A stretch of 48,736 nucleotides of DNA from an uncultured Eubacterium sp. (GCA_910585745.1 CAJUFM010000002.1:1-48736), one strand, 5' to 3'; shown: positions 8,518 through 16,287, counted from the first letter of the stretch. The notes: a model not told the origin generated them from the sequence alone. Translations and numbers: made by a program.

Positions 8518-8797
8518 AACACGTTGAAGAGACGAGTAGAATGCGATAATATGACAGAGAAGGGTGTCGGAATACAGGTGGTTTTACAGTGGCCAAAGGT
8601 ATCAGGCTGGAAGCACCCCCATAGGAAACATTTGAAAACTACCTCTGAGTGGCCCTCATCCGGTCCGGTGACTCCGTTATCGTCAAATGAAGCCGGGTAT
8701 CTTTTAGATGAAGAGATGCCAATTAGGGTGGAACCGCGGGAATTAACAGATGATTACGCCCCGTCCCTGTAAACAGTGATGTTTGCCGGGACGGGGC
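8518..8797 (+). promoter_or_regulatory. T-box riboswitch controlling thrS
   Basis: T-box leaders sense uncharged tRNA and then allow readthrough into an aminoacyl-tRNA synthetase gene. The core T-box AGGGTGGAACCGCG is at 8725-8738. Upstream are Stem I-like elements: GAAGAGACGAGTAGA at the base, AGAGAAGGGTG, a GCTGGAAGC distal loop and its CACCC partner. Threonine codons lie on the 3' side of Stem I: ACA at 8628-8630, ACT at 8638-8640 and ACC at 8641-8643. One is probably the specifier, but I cannot tell which. The downstream gene is thrS, so the ligand is tRNA-Thr. The presumed terminator hairpin follows at 8758-8797. Confidence 0.92.
8758..8797 (+). terminator. T-box terminator hairpin (weak U tract)
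   Basis: GCCCCGTCCC (8758-8767) pairs perfectly with GGGACGGGGC (8788-8797), giving a 10-bp GC-rich stem with a 20-base loop. What follows is CTTCGTGCGTG rather than a U run, so it is poor as a classical intrinsic terminator. Confidence 0.6.
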
Positions 8798-8824
8798 TTC
8801 GTGCGTGTAAACAACGAGACACGC

Positions 8825-8884
8825 ATCCCCCTGGAGACAGCCGATTTCATGCCTGCATGTAAAATCGGCTGTCTCCAGGGGGAT
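8825..8884. repeat. 23-bp perfect inverted repeat in the thrS leader
   Basis: The left arm 8825-8847 and right arm 8862-8884 are exact reverse complements over 23 bases, closed by a 14-base loop that contains a further CATGC/GCATG pairing. As RNA this would be a very stable rod between the T-box and thrS. There is no U tract after it. Confidence 0.9.
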
Positions 8885-8886
8885 AT

Positions 8887-8999
8887 GTGACGACTGTCAC
8901 GACTGAGCCTCGAAGAGGCGAGGTGCGTGTCTTGTTGGGAGTGTAGTAGTGTGGTGACGACTGTCACGACTGAGCCTCGAAGAGGCGAGGTGCGTGTCT
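8887..8999. repeat. pair of 46-base direct repeats before thrS
   Basis: Positions 8887-8932 and 8954-8999 are identical over 46 bases, with a 67-base period. Each unit contains two small hairpins: GTGAC/GTCAC around GACT, and GCCTC/GAGGC around GAA. The last ten bases of the second unit (TGCGTGTCTC, counting 9000) are the reverse complement of GAGACACGCA at 8816-8825. So the entire 8816-9000 block can also close on itself. Confidence 0.9.
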
Positions 9000-9044
9000 C
9001 GATGGGATTGTAGAGACTCAATATAGGAAAGGAATGAACGAATC

Positions 9045-11018
9045 ATGAAAGTATTACTGAAAGATGGTTCCAGTAAAGAATATGCGGAGCCAATGGCGAT
9101 CATTGATATTGCGAAAGACATCAGCGAAGGGCTTGCCAGAGTGGCATGTGTGGCTGAGCTGGATGGTGAGACGGTAGATCTACGTACAGTGGTGGACGGA
9201 GAGCATGAGTTGAATATACTTACTTTTGACAGCGAGGAAGGAAAGGCTGCTTACCGGCACACCGCTTCCCATGTGCTGGCGCAGGCGATCAAGCGCCTGT
9301 ACCCGGAGGCAAAATGCGCCATCGGTCCTTCTATCACCGACGGATTTTACTATGATTTTGACATGGAGTCACTGGACAGGGAAGCCCTGGATAAAATAGA
9401 AAAAGAGATGAAAAAGATCGTGAAGGAGGGGGCAGAGCTTGAGCGTTTTACCCTTCCGAGACAGGAAGCGATCGAACTGATGAGAAAGAGGGAAGAGCCA
9501 TATAAGGTAGAACTGATTGAAGATCTTCCGGAGGACGCACAAATTTCCTTCTACCAGCAGGGCGAATACATCGACCTGTGTGCTGGTCCCCATCTGATGA
9601 GCACGAAGCCATTAAAGGCCATGAAACTGATCTCGTCTTCTGGTGCGTATTGGAGAGGAAATGAAAAAAATAAGATGCTGACCCGCGTATATGGTACGGC
9701 ATTTACAAAAAAAGCAGACCTGGATGCCCATATGGAACACCTGGCAGACATAAAAAAACGGGATCACAATAAGCTGGGCCGGGAGATGGAGCTCTTTACC
9801 ACAGTGGATGTGATCGGGCAGGGACTTCCGCTCATTATGCCAAACGGATCGAAAATGATCATGAAGCTTCAGCGCTGGATCGAGGATCTGGAGGATAAAG
9901 AGTGGGGCTATATCCGGACAAAGACGCCGCTTATGGCAAAGAGCGACCTGTATAAGATCTCCGGGCACTGGGATCACTATACCGATGGAATGTTTGTGCT
10001 GGGAGATGAGGAAAAGGACAAAGAGGTATTTGCACTGCGGCCCATGACCTGTCCTTTCCAGTATTACGTGTTTAAGGCAAGCCAGAAATCTTACCGTGAC
10101 CTGCCCTGCCGTTATGGAGAGACCTCTACCCTCTTCCGGAATGAAGAGTCGGGAGAGATGCATGGCCTTACCCGTGTGAGACAGTTTACGATCTCAGAGG
10201 GACATCTTGTGGTACGTCCTGACCAGATGGTGGAGGAGTTTAAAGGTTGTATCGCACTGGCACAGTACTGTCTCCAGACCCTTGGCCTGGAAGAAGATGT
10301 GACTTACCATCTGTCCAAATGGGACCCGGAAAACAAAGAGAAGTACATTGGCGATGCAGAAGTCTGGGAAGAGACAGAGCAGCATATCCGCAATATTCTT
10401 CAGGAGCTGGACATTCCCTTTACCGAGGATGTGGGCGAAGCCGCTTTCTATGGCCCGAAGGTAGATATCAATGCGAAAAACGTCTATGGCAAAGAAGATA
10501 CCATGATCACCATTCAGTGGGATGCCCTGCTGGCAGAGCAGTTTGACATGTACTATATTGATGAAAATGGTGAAAAGGTACGCCCCTATATCATCCACAG
10601 GACTTCCCTGGGATGCTATGAGAGAACGCTGGCATGGCTGATTGAGAAATATGCAGGTTTGTTCCCCACATGGTTATGTCCGGAACAGGTTCGTGTTCTT
10701 CCTATTTCAGAAAAATATTCTGAGTATGCAGAGCAGGTAAAGGCGGAACTGGATAAGAATGGTGTGGATGCCACAGTGGACAGCCGCTCAGAAAAGATAG
10801 GATTTAAGATCCGTGAAGCGAGGCTGAAGAAGATTCCGTATATGCTGATCGTCGGCCAAAAGGAACAGGATGAAAATCTGGTATCCCTGCGGAGCCGTTA
10901 TAAGGGAGATGAAGGTCAGGTGGCGCTTTCTGATTTCATTCAGGATATCGTAGAAGAGATCCGGACTAAAGAGATCCGAAAGATTGAAGAGGAGATGCGA
11001 GATGGAGACAAACAATAG
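9045..11018 (+). CDS. thrS: threonyl-tRNA synthetase
   Basis: ThrRS charges tRNA-Thr. The 657-residue protein has an N-terminal TGS domain (1-60), the tRNA_SAD editing domain (HTASHVLAQAIKRLYP and later YIDLCAGPH), the class II catalytic core and a C-terminal anticodon-binding domain (about 555-640). The three zinc ligands are present: C336 in RPMTCP, H387 in SEGHL and H518 in IIHRTSLG, matching the spacing in E. coli ThrRS. Motif 2 reads RNEESGEMHGLTRVRQFTISEGH, where many ThrRS enzymes have QDDAH, so it belongs to a divergent clostridial branch. It is controlled by the T-box leader. Its 3' end overlaps the next gene by 17 bases. Confidence 0.97.
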   Translation: MKVLLKDGSSKEYAEPMAIIDIAKDISEGLARVACVAELDGETVDLRTVVDGEHELNILTFDSEEGKAAYRHTASHVLAQAIKRLYPEAKCAIGPSITDGFYYDFDMESLDREALDKIEKEMKKIVKEGAELERFTLPRQEAIELMRKREEPYKVELIEDLPEDAQISFYQQGEYIDLCAGPHLMSTKPLKAMKLISSSGAYWRGNEKNKMLTRVYGTAFTKKADLDAHMEHLADIKKRDHNKLGREMELFTTVDVIGQGLPLIMPNGSKMIMKLQRWIEDLEDKEWGYIRTKTPLMAKSDLYKISGHWDHYTDGMFVLGDEEKDKEVFALRPMTCPFQYYVFKASQKSYRDLPCRYGETSTLFRNEESGEMHGLTRVRQFTISEGHLVVRPDQMVEEFKGCIALAQYCLQTLGLEEDVTYHLSKWDPENKEKYIGDAEVWEETEQHIRNILQELDIPFTEDVGEAAFYGPKVDINAKNVYGKEDTMITIQWDALLAEQFDMYYIDENGEKVRPYIIHRTSLGCYERTLAWLIEKYAGLFPTWLCPEQVRVLPISEKYSEYAEQVKAELDKNGVDATVDSRSEKIGFKIREARLKKIPYMLIVGQKEQDENLVSLRSRYKGDEGQVALSDFIQDIVEEIRTKEIRKIEEEMRDGDKQ

Positions 11019-11346
11019 GCCGAATGCAAAGGCGATTGCCTCCCTGGCAGCGTCCTGTATATCCGTGCTGAACTGCTGTCTGTGGCAGCTGGCGATACTG
11101 TGTGCTGTGTTCGGCATTGTACTTGGGATCATCGCTCTGCGGGAGGAAAATCCGAGGCAGAAGGATCTGGCGGTTGCTGGCATTGTAGTGGGAGCGGTGG
11201 GACTAACGCTGAGTATAACACTGGTAGTGGTCAGTATCATGTTGTATTCAAAAGGAGGCGGCTGGGATCCGGGAACAGTTCCTGCCGGCAATGATACAAT
11301 AATGACAGCAATTCACATCTGGGGACAAAAGATTTTTTATCCCTGA
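11002..11346 (+). CDS. small DUF4190-like membrane protein
   Basis: The 114-residue product has two hydrophobic segments (about 13-45 and 55-85) separated by a short polar stretch REENPRQKDLAVAG. The pattern CAVFGIVLGIIALREE...DLAVAGIVVGAVGL is typical of DUF4190, a two-helix domain of unknown function in Firmicutes and Actinobacteria. The ATG at 11002 has GAGGAG seven bases before it; an in-frame ATG at 10984 lacks such a site. It starts inside the end of thrS and is followed after 24 bases by a second protein of the same type, so the two look like tandem relatives downstream of thrS. Confidence 0.7.
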   Translation: METNNRPNAKAIASLAASCISVLNCCLWQLAILCAVFGIVLGIIALREENPRQKDLAVAGIVVGAVGLTLSITLVVVSIMLYSKGGGWDPGTVPAGNDTIMTAIHIWGQKIFYP

Positions 11347-11370
11347 TCATATTAAAAGGAGTGGAAATAA

Positions 11371-11736
11371 ATGGAAGAAAATGCAAAAAGGGGACTGGGT
11401 ATCGCAGCAGTCATACTGGGAGGATTCTCCGTCCTCTGCTGTATGTGTCTGGGCCTTGGAATAGTACAGGCGATCGTCGGCATGATTTTTTCGATCATCT
11501 GTATTGTAAAGGGGACTGGTTCTGGCAAAACACTGGGAATCGTCGGGATCATCCTGAATGGGATTGGATTCCTGTTAGGCGCTTATGCTCTGTTCAGTCT
11601 GGGAATGATGCTTAACTGGGATAAAGTAATGGATCCGCAGATCTGGGAGCAGATGGAGAAGATCGACCCCAATGACCAGAATCAGATCCGAGACTGGATG
11701 CAGCAGTTTTTCCGGATAGATATCAGTACTTATTGA
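11371..11736 (+). CDS. second small DUF4190-like membrane protein
   Basis: A 121-residue protein with two membrane segments (about 8-45 and 53-80) and a polar 40-residue C-terminal tail rich in acidic residues and glutamine (DPQIWEQMEKIDPNDQNQ). The motif IVQAIVGMIFSIICIVKGTGSGKTLGIVGIILNGIGF matches the DUF4190 repeat. An AAAAGGAGTGG ribosome site precedes the ATG. Its sequence shape parallels that of its upstream neighbour, so a gene duplication is likely. Function is unknown; the tail could face the cytoplasm or the wall. Confidence 0.72.
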   Translation: MEENAKRGLGIAAVILGGFSVLCCMCLGLGIVQAIVGMIFSIICIVKGTGSGKTLGIVGIILNGIGFLLGAYALFSLGMMLNWDKVMDPQIWEQMEKIDPNDQNQIRDWMQQFFRIDISTY

Positions 11737-11769
11737 CTGGAACTGACAGTTTAGCCCGGCGTGAATCCG

Positions 11770-12228
11770 TCAGGCCACTAGAAGGAATAAGTTTTTGAGC
11801 ATCCACTGAAGAAGTATGATGACAATGCCCAGATAAACATAAGTGATACGGAAAGAGAGTCCTCTTGCAAAAGGAAATCTGCAGGGGGCTTTCTTTTTAT
11901 CTGATAGGGAAGTTCGTTTTGAGATCTTTTCCAGTGTATGGCTTGTCATAAACAGGACATACATCACGAAACAATAAAACACAAAGGGATGAAAGAGGAA
12001 GCAGGAGATAAAATGCCCTTGTAACAGTGCTGTAAAAGCTCGGGTTCCTCCACAGCCGGGACAAAAAAAGCCGGTGATCCGGTGAAACAGGCAGGGGTAC
12101 AAGAGATGTGAAAGATTTACGATCCCCAGATTTTGCAGAACAGATACAATGATACCGGCGATAAACAAAAAAATGCCAAGGCGGTATATAATTTTTTCAG
12201 TCAGAGGGATCACCTGCTTTCTGCACAA
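11770..12228 (-). CDS. DUF2752 membrane protein
   Basis: The 152-residue protein carries the DUF2752 signature FFCPGCGGTRAFTALLQGHF after the first membrane span, with four predicted spans in total. DUF2752 is a conserved bacterial membrane family of unknown role, with a Cys-Pro-x-Cys-Gly-Gly core. The start is uncertain: the frame opens at a TTG at 12226-12228 with no clear ribosome site, and a GTG six codons later is an alternative. It is divergent from the BlaI-type repressor and convergent with the DUF4190 pair. Confidence 0.75.
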   Translation of the reverse strand: MCRKQVIPLTEKIIYRLGIFLFIAGIIVSVLQNLGIVNLSHLLYPCLFHRITGFFCPGCGGTRAFTALLQGHFISCFLFHPFVFYCFVMYVLFMTSHTLEKISKRTSLSDKKKAPCRFPFARGLSFRITYVYLGIVIILLQWMLKNLFLLVA

Positions 12229-12282
12229 GCCAAGTTGCGCAAGTAATTTCGTCAGAACTTATTTTAACACATCAAAACGGGG

Positions 12283-12311
12283 TTGACAATGTGGTTTATA
12301 GATGATAAACT
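12283..12311 (+). promoter_or_regulatory. sigma-A promoter of the BlaI/M56 operon
   Basis: TTGACA (12283-12288) and TAAACT (12306-12311) with a 17-base spacer. The -10 box overlaps the first operator-like dyad. Confidence 0.75.
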
Positions 12312-12337
12312 AAACAAAAGGTTTATAAGTAATAAAC
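12294..12337. promoter_or_regulatory. two BlaI-type operator dyads
   Basis: GTTTAT-N5-ATAAAC occurs twice, at 12294-12310 and 12321-12337, with a 27-base offset. The first covers the spacer and -10 box, the second the start of the transcript. Two dyads over the promoter of the repressor's own operon is the arrangement known for BlaI/MecI autoregulation, though these half-sites differ from the TACA/TGTA type of bla operators. Confidence 0.75.
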
Positions 12338-12359
12338 CGGATATATCAGGAGGATTTTC

Positions 12360-12716
12360 ATGAGAGACAATTTATTATCAGAAAGCGAAATGGCATTTGC
12401 CCGGATCGTGTGGCAGAACGAGCCAATTCGTTCCGGGGAGCTGGTTAAACTGTGCGGTGATAAACTGGGATGGAAGAAACCCACTACTTACACTGTGCTC
12501 AGAAATCTCTGTAAGGCGGGGATCTTTAAAAATGAAGATGCGGTAGTATCAGCCCTCATGACCCAGGATGAATATCTGGCGCAGGAGAGCAGTAAGATTG
12601 TCAACGACCGCTTTGATGGATCCATCGCCCGTTTTGTAACAGCCTTTGCAGACAAATCTAGATTGAGCAGAAAGCAGATCGAAGAATTGAAAAAATTTAT
12701 CGAGGAGTGTGAGTAA
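12360..12716 (+). CDS. blaI: BlaI/MecI/CopY-family repressor
   Basis: The 118-residue protein begins with a winged-helix domain (LSESEMAFARIVWQNEPIRSGEL, then KKPTTYTVLRNLCKAGIF as the recognition helix and wing) and ends in a helical dimer region (LSRKQIEELKKFIEE). Repressors of this family bind paired dyads and are inactivated when the M56 partner protease is triggered. The next gene encodes such a partner and begins at the base right after this stop codon. The two dyads at 12294-12337 are the likely operators. No beta-lactamase or penicillin-binding protein gene is adjacent, so the symbol names the family, not a resistance role. Confidence 0.9.
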   Translation: MRDNLLSESEMAFARIVWQNEPIRSGELVKLCGDKLGWKKPTTYTVLRNLCKAGIFKNEDAVVSALMTQDEYLAQESSKIVNDRFDGSIARFVTAFADKSRLSRKQIEELKKFIEECE

Positions 12717-14888
12717 ATGAGAGAATGGCTGGAGGAAGCGGCAGGTGTCTTTACAGCAAATGCCCTGCTGAATTACATATGGGAACTGTGTATGTCTGTG
12801 TCTGTGAGCATCTTGTTTTTGTTGCTGCTGCGCCCATTGTTCAAGCGTCTGCCCCGGATCGGGATGTATCTTCTTTGGGTGCTGGTGGTATTTCAAATCC
12901 TGCTCCCTGTACCGATCACTGGGATCTATCATCTGCTCCCGGAACAGGTGGAACGTGCCATATCCCAGAATGTGCAGATTTTGTCTCCGGTACAGATTCA
13001 GGACAGGCTGGAACCAGGAAAAGGGGATTTAAGCGGCGAAGGAAGCCATACTTATCCTTTAAAGAAAGATGGGACGAAAGGGATTTCATATACAGAGGAT
13101 CTGGAAGCTGCGAATGAAACCATGCCGGAAACCGGGAGAAATATGCTACAGGAGCCCCGGCCGTCAGCCATACCCATGGAGGCTGTTCTGTGTCTGGTCT
13201 GGTTTGCAGGTGTGCTTGCCTGCCTGATCTATTTGGTCTGCTCCCTGGCAGCGAATCATAGGATGTTCCGGCACGCGAAGCCAATATCAGCCAATATATA
13301 CCGCCACCCCTTCGACTGCAGTTCTTTTGTGGGAGGGATCATTTTTCCGAAGATCTATATCCCGGAAGGGGTGGAGGGACAGGATCTGGAATACGTTTTG
13401 TGCCATGAGCGTGTCCACATAAAAAGGCAGGATTACCGTATGAAACCCTTGGCGTTTCTGGCATTTTCCATACTCTGGTTCAACCCACTGGTATGGATCG
13501 CCTTTCGGCTGATGATGAAGGATATGGAGATTTCCTGTGATGAGGTGGTGCTTGGCAGGTTGGGAGGGACTGCCAGAAAGCGTTATTCATATCTCCTTCT
13601 GTCGATGGCAAGCGGAGAAAACAGTGTGTTAGGTGCGAATACGGCATTTGGTGCAGGTATTATAAACGAAAGGATACATCATGTTATGAGATATAAAAAA
13701 CCAACTAAAAAAATGATGATAATATTGACAGTAATGGTGCTCTTTTGCGGCTGCGGGATTACTTCCACACCAGAAAAGACGACGAAAAAGCCTGATGTAG
13801 AAAAAAAGGAGAGGGATTTGGTTTTTACGGAACAGGCTGTGATGGAAGAGTATCAGGAAACACCGGGGATCGGAGCGGAAGAGCGGAAAAATATCAGCTG
13901 GGATAAATTGTTTTGTGATTCCGCGGGAAGATGGGTTAACTTTGGGTATTTGTACCAGACACTGACAGATATTAAACGCGAGCCGGTGAAACTGGTATAT
14001 CAGGACGGTGTGTGGGAGCCGGAAAAAATAAACTGGGCAGAAAATTTAAAGAAGTTACAAAAGGGAAAAGAAAATTTGGAATTGAGAAATATGTTTTATG
14101 GTGTGGATGGTTGTCTGTATCTGTGTTATGCAAAAACCACTGTTCCTTTTTCTTATGAGGTCTACAACAGCAACCCGGAGGCATATGAGGATATTTTTTA
14201 TGATATTGGCCAGTATCTTTACCGGGTGAATGAGAAGACCGGGGAAGTGAATGATTTAAAAGTTCCCCTGGTAAAAGTAAGGGAAGTTTATGGTGATGCG
14301 GAGGACTGTCCGGAGAACCTGGTAGTGCCTAACTGCTATGCGGCTTTGGCCAACGGAGATTATGTTGTCAGGACGGGGAATATTTTTGCGGTATACAATG
14401 GAAAGACCGGGGAAAAGAGAAAGGATATTGATTGTTCCTCTCCGGGACAGGCAGGAGAGGTTTTTGCCGGGGATGATTTTATCTGCTGGTATGAACTTAA
14501 CCGGGAGACAATGCTTATAGAGATACATGTATGCGATACCGACGGAAAAGGTTCCTATGTACTGGACACCCAGGAAGAGGCATCGTACAGTGAAGAGGAG
14601 GGGTACTCATATTCCTTTGCTCTGGGAGTGAAAGAGAATACGATCATTACAGCTACCAGCAAAGGGATTTTTGAGGCTGAATATGGGGAGGATGAATTGC
14701 ATAAGGTGATAGACACGGAAAAAGATAATCTTTATTATCTCGGTTCAGACAGTTACGTTGTAGAGGGGTGGGTGTACAAAGGTGAAGACGAGAGATATTT
14801 TCTTGAAAACCAGATGAAAAATGGTGAAAAGTCCGTTTCCTGTTTTTATTTTCCCCTGGAAAAACAAGAAAGTACAAAAAAACCTTGA
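12717..14888 (+). CDS. BlaR1-like M56 metallopeptidase with a large non-PBP sensor domain
   Basis: The 723-residue protein has an N-terminal membrane section with an M56 zinc protease: H230-E-R-V-H234 (HExxH) followed by the EISCDE segment that supplies the third ligand. A membrane helix at about 331-347 ends in FCGCG, which looks like a lipoprotein box embedded mid-protein. The outer part (about 348-723) lacks penicillin-binding SxxK/SxN/KTG motifs. It has repeating strand-rich units (for example YLYRVNEKTGEV, IFAVYNGKTGEKRKDI, CDTDGKGSYVLDT) that suggest a beta-propeller. It probably senses a wall or extracellular signal other than beta-lactam acylation and cleaves the BlaI-type partner. 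Its stop overlaps the -35 box of the infC promoter. Confidence 0.85.
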   Translation: MREWLEEAAGVFTANALLNYIWELCMSVSVSILFLLLLRPLFKRLPRIGMYLLWVLVVFQILLPVPITGIYHLLPEQVERAISQNVQILSPVQIQDRLEPGKGDLSGEGSHTYPLKKDGTKGISYTEDLEAANETMPETGRNMLQEPRPSAIPMEAVLCLVWFAGVLACLIYLVCSLAANHRMFRHAKPISANIYRHPFDCSSFVGGIIFPKIYIPEGVEGQDLEYVLCHERVHIKRQDYRMKPLAFLAFSILWFNPLVWIAFRLMMKDMEISCDEVVLGRLGGTARKRYSYLLLSMASGENSVLGANTAFGAGIINERIHHVMRYKKPTKKMMIILTVMVLFCGCGITSTPEKTTKKPDVEKKERDLVFTEQAVMEEYQETPGIGAEERKNISWDKLFCDSAGRWVNFGYLYQTLTDIKREPVKLVYQDGVWEPEKINWAENLKKLQKGKENLELRNMFYGVDGCLYLCYAKTTVPFSYEVYNSNPEAYEDIFYDIGQYLYRVNEKTGEVNDLKVPLVKVREVYGDAEDCPENLVVPNCYAALANGDYVVRTGNIFAVYNGKTGEKRKDIDCSSPGQAGEVFAGDDFICWYELNRETMLIEIHVCDTDGKGSYVLDTQEEASYSEEEGYSYSFALGVKENTIITATSKGIFEAEYGEDELHKVIDTEKDNLYYLGSDSYVVEGWVYKGEDERYFLENQMKNGEKSVSCFYFPLEKQESTKKP

Positions 14889-14914
14889 CATACCGCGCTT
14901 CTCTGTGGTAAAAT
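14885..14914 (+). promoter_or_regulatory. sigma-A promoter of the infC operon
   Basis: TTGACA (14885-14890) and TAAAAT (14909-14914) with an 18-base spacer. The -35 box overlaps the stop codon of the M56 gene. Confidence 0.8.
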
Positions 14915-14920
14915 GGCATA

Positions 14921-15053
14921 GGTGCAAAAAGCAGAGTTATCCACTCTCACCTTGCCGCCATATGAGGAGCGCGCAATGGTCAACCATTTTTTCGAAATGA
15001 GAGAATACTGAATTTATGTGGATAGCTGGCTTTAAAAACAGTTATCTTTTTTT
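14921..15053 (+). promoter_or_regulatory. infC leader RNA, probable L20 autoregulatory leader
   Basis: The untranslated leader has GGTGCAAAAAGCAGAGTTATCCACTCTCACCTTGCC near its 5' end, which folds as GGTG/CACC around AGAGT/ACTCT, and ends in an intrinsic terminator. Firmicutes infC-rpmI-rplT operons are typically controlled by L20 binding to such a leader and causing termination. The genomic place is exactly as expected; the detailed fold was not computed. Confidence 0.7.
15021..15053 (+). terminator. attenuator upstream of infC
   Basis: GATAGCTG (15021-15028) pairs with CAGTTATC (15039-15046) with one G-U pair, followed directly by seven Ts (15047-15053). It lies between the promoter and the infC ribosome site, so it acts as a conditional terminator. 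Confidence 0.82.
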
Positions 15054-15075
15054 ATTACATTTGGAGGTGCAGGTT

Positions 15076-15582
15076 ATCAGCGATTTAATGATTAACGAGC
15101 AGATTCGCGACAGAGAAGTGCGCGTGATCGGCCCGGACGGAGAACAGCTTGGAATTATGTCAGCGAAAGAGGCTTATCTGAAAGCAAAAGATGCTGACCT
15201 TGATCTAGTGAAGATTGCCCCGACGGCAAAACCGCCGGTTTGTAAGATCATCAATTACGGTAAATTCCGATATGATCAGGCAAGGAAAGAAAAAGAAGCC
15301 AAGAAGAAGCAGAGAACGATTGATGTGAAGGAGATTCGTCTTTCGCCGAACATTGATACAAATGATTTAAATACAAAGGCTAATCAGGCTCGTAAATTCC
15401 TGTCCAAGGGTGACAAGGTGAAAGTGACCCTTCGTTTCCGCGGCCGTGAGATGGCGCATAAAGATGTCGGACGCGAAGTTCTCAATGCGTTTTATGAGAA
15501 ATTGGAAGATGTCGCTGTGATCGATAAGGAAGCTAAAATGGAAGGAAGAAGCATGATCATGTTTTTAACAGCCGTAAAATAG
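15076..15582 (+). CDS. infC: translation initiation factor IF-3, probable ATC start
   Basis: IF-3 binds the 30S subunit and polices start codon choice. The 168-residue product has the N domain (INEQIRDREVRVIGPDGEQLGIMS, then APTAKPPVCKIINYGKFRYDQ), the Lys-rich linker and the C domain (EIRLSPNIDTNDLNTK, KVTLRFRGREMAHKDVG). The start is set at an ATC codon at 15076-15078 because GGAGGT (15063-15068) lies seven bases before it. The first ATG at 15088 is 19 bases away, and ATG 15016 would run through the leader terminator. Non-AUG starts let IF-3 limit its own synthesis and are known for infC in E. coli and Bacillus. It is co-transcribed with rpmI and rplT. Confidence 0.92.
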   Translation: MSDLMINEQIRDREVRVIGPDGEQLGIMSAKEAYLKAKDADLDLVKIAPTAKPPVCKIINYGKFRYDQARKEKEAKKKQRTIDVKEIRLSPNIDTNDLNTKANQARKFLSKGDKVKVTLRFRGREMAHKDVGREVLNAFYEKLEDVAVIDKEAKMEGRSMIMFLTAVK

Positions 15583-15623
15583 TGGTAGATATCTGCTACC
15601 AAATATAAATGGAGGAAATAATC

Positions 15624-15827
15624 ATGGCAAATCAGAAAATGAAGACAAAAAGAGCCGCTGCAAAGCGATTCAAAGTAACTGGAACCGGCAAACTGGTTCG
15701 TAACAAAGCTTACAAGAGCCACATCCTGACCAAGAAGACCACGAAGAGAAAAAGAAATCTCAGAAAATCTACTCTTGTGGATGATACTAACGTAAAGACA
15801 ATGAAGAAGATCATGCCATATATCTGA
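15624..15827 (+). CDS. rpmI: 50S ribosomal protein L35
   Basis: The 67-residue, very basic protein has the L35 pattern KMKTKRAAAKRFKVTGTGKL...KKTTKRKRNLRKS and ends in KTMKKIMPYI. An ATG five codons upstream at 15609 is less likely: GGAGGAAA at 15611-15618 is the ribosome site and lies after it. It sits between infC and rplT, the standard order. Confidence 0.97.
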   Translation: MANQKMKTKRAAAKRFKVTGTGKLVRNKAYKSHILTKKTTKRKRNLRKSTLVDDTNVKTMKKIMPYI

Positions 15828-15854
15828 TGGATTGGCGAAGGAGGTAAATGACAA

Positions 15855-16211
15855 ATGGCTAGAATTAAAGGCGGATTAAACGCAAAGAAAAAACATAAAA
15901 GAGTATTAAAGCTGGCAAAAGGTTACAGAGGCGCCAGATCCAAACAGTACCGTGTGGCAAAGCAGTCAGTAATGCGTGCCCTGGAGACTTCTTACACAGG
16001 AAGAAAGCAGAGAAAAAGACAGTTCAGACAGCTGTGGATCGCACGTATCAATGCAGCAGCACGTATCAACGGACTTTCTTACAGCAAGTTTATGCATGGT
16101 CTGAAGCTTGCTGAGGTGGACGTAAACCGCAAAATGCTTTCCGAGATGGCGATCAGTGATCCAGAAGGATTTGCAGCTCTTGTGGACGTGGCAAAGAGCA
16201 AACTTGCATAA
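15855..16211 (+). CDS. rplT: 50S ribosomal protein L20
   Basis: The 118-residue protein starts ARIKGGLNAKKKHKRVLKLAKGY, then RGARSKQYRVAKQ, and contains RQLWIARINAAAR...YSKFMHGL, all typical of L20. Besides its role in assembling the large subunit, L20 is the expected repressor of its own operon through the leader at 14921-15053. A GGAGGTAA ribosome site precedes it, and the stop overlaps the -35 region of a new promoter. Confidence 0.97.
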   Translation: MARIKGGLNAKKKHKRVLKLAKGYRGARSKQYRVAKQSVMRALETSYTGRKQRKRQFRQLWIARINAAARINGLSYSKFMHGLKLAEVDVNRKMLSEMAISDPEGFAALVDVAKSKLA

Positions 16212-16213
16212 GT

Positions 16214-16245
16214 TTGACATAGTTTTTTGTTAAACTGTTTATAAT
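16214..16245 (+). promoter_or_regulatory. candidate promoter after rplT
   Basis: TTGACA (16214-16219) and TATAAT (16240-16245) are both perfect boxes, but the spacer is 20 bases, longer than normal; TTTATA at 16238-16243 would give 18. It lies only about 12 bases before a strong terminator. Confidence 0.5.
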
Positions 16246-16256
16246 GAATTTAGAGA

Positions 16257-16287
16257 GGGTACTTCATCCAGATGAGGTACCCTTTTT
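16257..16287 (+). terminator. intrinsic terminator of the infC operon
   Basis: GGGTACTTCATC (16257-16268) pairs with GATGAGGTACCC (16271-16282) with one G-U pair, followed by TTTTT. It ends the infC-rpmI-rplT transcript and would also cut short any transcript from the promoter at 16214-16245. Confidence 0.88.

Noticed and set aside
12360..14888. Beta-lactam resistance operon based on BlaI/BlaR1 similarity.
   Set aside because: No beta-lactamase or alternative PBP gene is present and the sensor lacks penicillin-binding motifs.
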